Shown here: one piece after another, positions 60,211-64,000 of the stretch | How the letters are laid out: every line of letters starts with the position of its first letter | How positions within the stretch are numbered: the first letter of the stretch is position 1 | From: Cyathus striatus | Lineage: Eukaryota > Basidiomycota > Agaricomycetes > Agaricales > Nidulariaceae | DNA: 64,000 nucleotides | Reading direction: 5' to 3' | Assembly: GCA_025738555.1 (NCBI GenBank) | Contig: JAOVFP010000013.1 | Location: 62,001 to 126,000, forward strand | The notes under the pieces: model-generated | What the model saw: only the letters and a program-made list of their open reading frames with translations | Told to the model about the DNA's origin: nothing | Database searches by the model: none | Translations under genes and position numbers: made by a program

Positions 60211-62178
60211 TAAGGCCGGCAAGTGGCAGGGCCCACTACCTTTCCCTGTCACTGTTTAATGTATTAGCATTACTTAGTAAATATTCAGTAATTTTTGTAT
60301 TTAGTGATATAGACTAGTGGTAGAAGTTATAGTACATACATAGAACACTTGCTAGGTGTCACTGGTTGAAACATACTGATACTTGTGCATAATGCCATAC
60401 TCCCCTAGGCTCTCATTGGTCTTGAGCTCACGACAGCAGACATTCAATGTCAACAAATAAACCTTCTCTATACACTCCCCCCTCCATCACCAATACCATT
60501 GTCAGATATGTGTTTTGGTTCTCCTGATAAATGATAGTGTGCTTCTAGGCGATATGACACCACATGCATTCCCACAGGTGTATGGGTGGTGGAGATGTCT
60601 GGAGATGGCTGCTGACGGTGCAGGTAAGATCCCAGTGGACTGCGATTTTCACTTGATGCAGCCTGGTTGAATAAGATCAAGAACCCAAACCATTATGATA
60701 ACGAGGTAATGAGACTATTATTGCCATAAACAGAATAAGATGATAGTGTTTGTTGAAAACACCAGAGTTACTGAGAGGGATTTTGGGTAAGTGGTAGAGG
60801 TCTTGTCAGCACAGCAGAAGAAATGGATGTAGGGGAAAGTGGTAGCTTGCTGAATGTCTTCTCCAAGTCAGATTCAGTACTGTTTTTTTTGCGAATAAAA
60901 GGCAGAATACCAATGAGCACCCCAGCCAGAACTTTCGGGTGTGACAGATGGTGTCAGCATAACTGCATATATAGATCCTGCTCATGATCATTCTCTAAAT
61001 TCTTGTGGTGAAGAGATTCCAATGTGCCCAATAGAACACCTCATGGATCTGTCACATCCCGTATCGCCTACCTCCGGACTCCTATGCCGTTACTCCGCCT
61101 TCACCTTTGTTTACTCCAGACTTTGATTATGTTCTTAGTATTACTTATTGCTTACTGTACATAGATTACTTTTGTTTCCCTTCTTCCGTTCTACTGAGCT
61201 ATTCCCTCAGTAATGTAGTATACATCTCATAATGAGTCACTTATCATTCTTAAGTGCGCCACTATCAGTTTTACTTTACACTGCCATACGTGCTCACTTC
61301 TCCGACGTGTTTTATTATGTTTAATTAGTTATAGTCTTCATTCTATGTACGCCTACCCTGACCGTACTTCTCTGCTGGCCAAGGCCAGCAGCCTTTACTT
61401 ACTCTGAGTCTCCAGTATTTAAGTAGTACTCGATTTGTACTTAGACTTCAGTTTTGTATTGAACTACGTCCTCACCCTTTCATCTGACTTGAGTTACACC
61501 TCTCGTCTTCCATCTCTCGTCTTCTCCGAAGGGCTTGCCCTTACTCTGAAATCCAGGACCGGGAATCCCAGGGGCGCAGCACATAAGCTGAAGCCGAAGT
61601 CCTACCCCCTGAGTTATCGTTCTCCGCCTTCATCTATTTCTTACCCCTCGTTTCTCCGCAGTCACCCTCTCGTACTCTGCCGCCAAGTCAGGCTAGGGGC
61701 ATGGTCGTGACAGGATCGTTGACCTGAGCTCACACTTACTCGGCATCAAGCTTTCAAGCGCAGTTGGCACAGTGACATTCATGCATGCCTTAGAACGAGC
61801 CAATAATACCAACGAAATCCATAATTCCATTCCCCAATGACCATCAGAACAAGCAATGGTGCAGGATGTAGCATGAGTACAAACTGATGATAGGACACAT
61901 GCACCTAAATTGATGTGAATTTCTGCATCTGACCATTACCGAGAACATATATACTTGATAACATTGCCACATACTATGAAAGAGCCTGTTACTTGCAGTA
62001 TTATTGGATAACTAGCTGTAGGGATGAGCAGGAAAGAGGCCAATTACAGTGTTGCAAACAAAAACAAACTTTTTACCATACAAGACTGGCTTTGATCTGG
62101 TGCAATGCCAAGTGATCGACCTGCAAAATGCATTTTTGAAAAGACCACATAAACCCTACTACCTTAAAAGGTAGTGGG
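60211..62178. repeat. putative repeat element bounded by CCCACTACCT / AGGTAGTGGG
   Basis: The left motif (60212-60241, AAGGCCGGCA.GTGGCAGGG then CCCACTACCT) resembles 12759-12788. The right hairpin (62158-62178, CTACCTTAAAAGGTAG then TGGG) equals that at 15380-15400. Subtracting the solo LTR and its duplication leaves about 1.3 kb, against about 2.6 kb for the 12.8-15.4 kb pair. The interiors were not seen to match, so the pairing of ends is tentative. A related left motif at 62269-62298 may begin another copy. Confidence 0.35.
61050..61712. mobile_element. solo LTR of a retrotransposon, 663 bp
   Basis: It begins TGTCACATCCCG and ends GGTCGTGACA, so the tips are the inverted TGTCAC/GTGACA of a TG..CA-type LTR. 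The 5 bp direct repeat GGATC sits at 61045-61049 and 61713-61717, the usual target duplication of LTR elements. A TATTTAAG box at about 61416 is placed like an LTR promoter. No coding domains or second LTR are in the window, so this is a solo LTR left by recombination. Ty3/gypsy origin is likely but not shown. Confidence 0.85.
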
Positions 62179-62298
62179 AATAAATTGTAGATATCAATCA
62201 GAGTTTGATTGAGCTTGATTGGAGGCGTTTGCATATTGTTCACATGCTCACTGCAACAATAAATCAGTAAGGCCCACTAGTGGCAAGGCCCACTACCT

Positions 62299-64000
62299 GA
62301 AATTCTCTCTAATAGTTAAACATCATGATATGTTGCATCTGGTTTGAACTAATGTTCATAAACTCTCTCTAGCTGCTATCCTGACCAACCCAAAACATAT
62401 TGCCACATTATTTCACTACATCAACAACACTGCCTGCTTCCATCATGTTCTGGGAACCCTCCTGAAATGGAACCCACCCGACAAATAGACCTGCTGCCTG
62501 AACCCTCTATAACAGCCTCCCTAAATAACACACCTCCAATTATGCCCATTATGCCCTACCTTACCTTGTAGCACAGCTGTGGAGCTCCATTAGGGTACAC
62601 CTCCCTAGCAGGGGTACACCCATCCCACCCTCCAGACACCTAGTCCTGAGTCATACCTAACACAGTACATACATACCTACATAAACCAAGTACCACCATA
62701 CACCTCCCATTCCTAATTAAATAGCCTTAGCATAGCCATGACATCTGGATATTCACAACTGACTAATAAACTAGGATTTAAAAAAAAAAATGTTCATAAA
62801 AATGACACATAAATTTATTGTTAATTGATTGATTGTCGGTCCAATTCCAGTAATCCTTCAAATAATACCTGAATACCTGTAGTGCTTATCAATAATTTCA
62901 CTATTGTCATGGCCCCAACATGGCCCAAGCCTCACAAAATACTTGAGTTTTTTTCCACAATGAATAATGCCAATCAGTATAAAATTGACAAGATAAAATT
63001 TGTTGTCAAAGGATGGTCCTGAACATGGCATGAGATTTCAGCAATGCAAAAAGGAAACTTTTTGAAACAACATCACATGCATATGCATCACATTGAAACA
63101 ATTCAGGAGGACAACTACACAACTAGTTACAGTGGAGCAACTTTATCATGAGTAAACTACTAATGTATATTCACAATATTATAAAACCAACAATATAACA
63201 TAATACTTGAAAGTGATGATGCAACATAAAAAATACAAAGGAACTTCGACAATGCAGTGCCAGGAGTCTTAGCTCCCACTCACTGTTGCATGTTTCTACT
63301 CTTATGAGCGATCAGTTTGGAGGCAGACCACTGTACATAAGGTATAGCAGGACATGGCATAGAATAGGCCTTGGATGATGATAATTGTGCGTGAGAGTCC
63401 ACTTCACCCTAACCTGCTCACTACAGTAAGACCTGACATAACCTTGTGAGAAGAATAGGTGTTAGTACATGAAGTGACGATGAGAGCACTACTTAGCTGT
63501 ACATCAACACAAAGAGGAGACCACACTTACCTCTGTAATACCCAATGCCTATAGCCCTTCTCTCCTCCACCAATCTTTAATACTTAGTCTTTATTGACTG
63601 CAGCTGCCAGTATACACCATGTGAAGGGGAATCTTCAGAACCTAAAGCAATTTGGTTGAGATTTCGGTGCCCCATGTCATTGAATTGGTGTGCATCACAG
63701 TCTTCTCATGCTCATTCAAATGGCAGCCCATACATGTATTCCAGAATGTCGAGACTTTGTATTATTGAGTGAATTTGTAGTGTAGTGAAATAAAAAGAAG
63801 GTAACTCTGTGGAAGGATGACGTTCACGTTGACATTGTGGCTGGTTGGTATGTTTCCTAGTCCGGATGCGAAGTTCAGAAATTGTTAGGAAACATTAGAT
63901 TCACACACATCATGTAAGGCAGGAGAAGCTCTGAGCATTTGGGATATGGGAATGACCGATATTTTGAACTCGTTTAAACTCCGGTTGATGGGAGGTGTTT
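62299..64000. other. AT-rich non-coding DNA to window end
   Basis: No reading frame of interest on either strand. An A-run at about 62779-62789 could be the tail of a retroposed sequence, but no body was identified. Confidence 0.4.

Noticed and set aside
1..64000. CRISPR arrays, riboswitches, bacterial operons
   Set aside because: No regular short direct repeats with unique spacers were seen, and the spliced gene structure is eukaryotic.

Overview
The window reads as nuclear DNA of a filamentous basidiomycete, most likely an Agaricomycete. Genes are split by many short (46-60 bp) GT-AG introns. The recognisable families (DUF6533 and DUF6534 seven-helix proteins, DUF6589 proteins, Dal5-type transporters) are typical of that class. 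Genus is not claimed. Nothing prokaryotic (operons, Shine-Dalgarno sites, CRISPR) is present. Real genes occupy about half the window; the rest is transposon-rich or decayed DNA in which I recognise no gene.

Layout. 1-6.5 kb is gene-poor, with one small two-exon hypothetical gene at 2.2-2.6 kb. 6.6-12.4 kb holds two tandem secreted type-B carboxylesterases on the minus strand, separated by two small inverted-repeat elements. 12.4-16.5 kb contains a leucine-rich fragment and a frameshifted aldo/keto reductase relic. 17.4-19.4 kb is an MFS anion:cation symporter. 22.0-29.9 kb is a tandem array of three DUF6534 membrane proteins, all minus, with a decayed RTA1-like gene between the second and third. 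30-35.9 kb shows only degenerate sequence with two tandem duplications.

35.9-46.5 kb is a transposon nest and the most interesting part. A 6,070 bp element with about 220 bp terminal inverted repeats and a perfect 9 bp target duplication encodes two convergent, apparently intact genes: a DUF6589 protein of 894 aa and a RecQ-like superfamily 2 helicase of 762 aa. It sits 15 bp inside a 558 bp non-autonomous element that also has a 9 bp target duplication and the same TAG..CTA ends. That small element was separately hit by a 3,925 bp hAT transposon (8 bp duplication), whose transposase carries one in-frame stop. A third relative lies at 46.6-47.0 kb.

48.6-53.9 kb is a large membrane-protein gene of unknown family. 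It is interrupted by a 1.72 kb insertion built of diverged AAGTT/CGAGT repeats and flanked by a 12 bp duplication; removing the insertion exactly restores a 1,126 aa reading frame. A truncated subtilisin-like protease follows. 57.4-59.2 kb is a DUF6533 membrane protein. 59.2-64 kb is AT-rich repeat DNA with a solo LTR (663 bp, TGTCAC..GTGACA, 5 bp duplication) and a repeat family with CCCACTACCT ends.

No single pathway links the genes. The common theme is tandem duplication of secreted or membrane families, and layered insertion of DNA transposons. All exon structures come from reading splice sites and frames by eye; family names come from motif recognition, not database searches.
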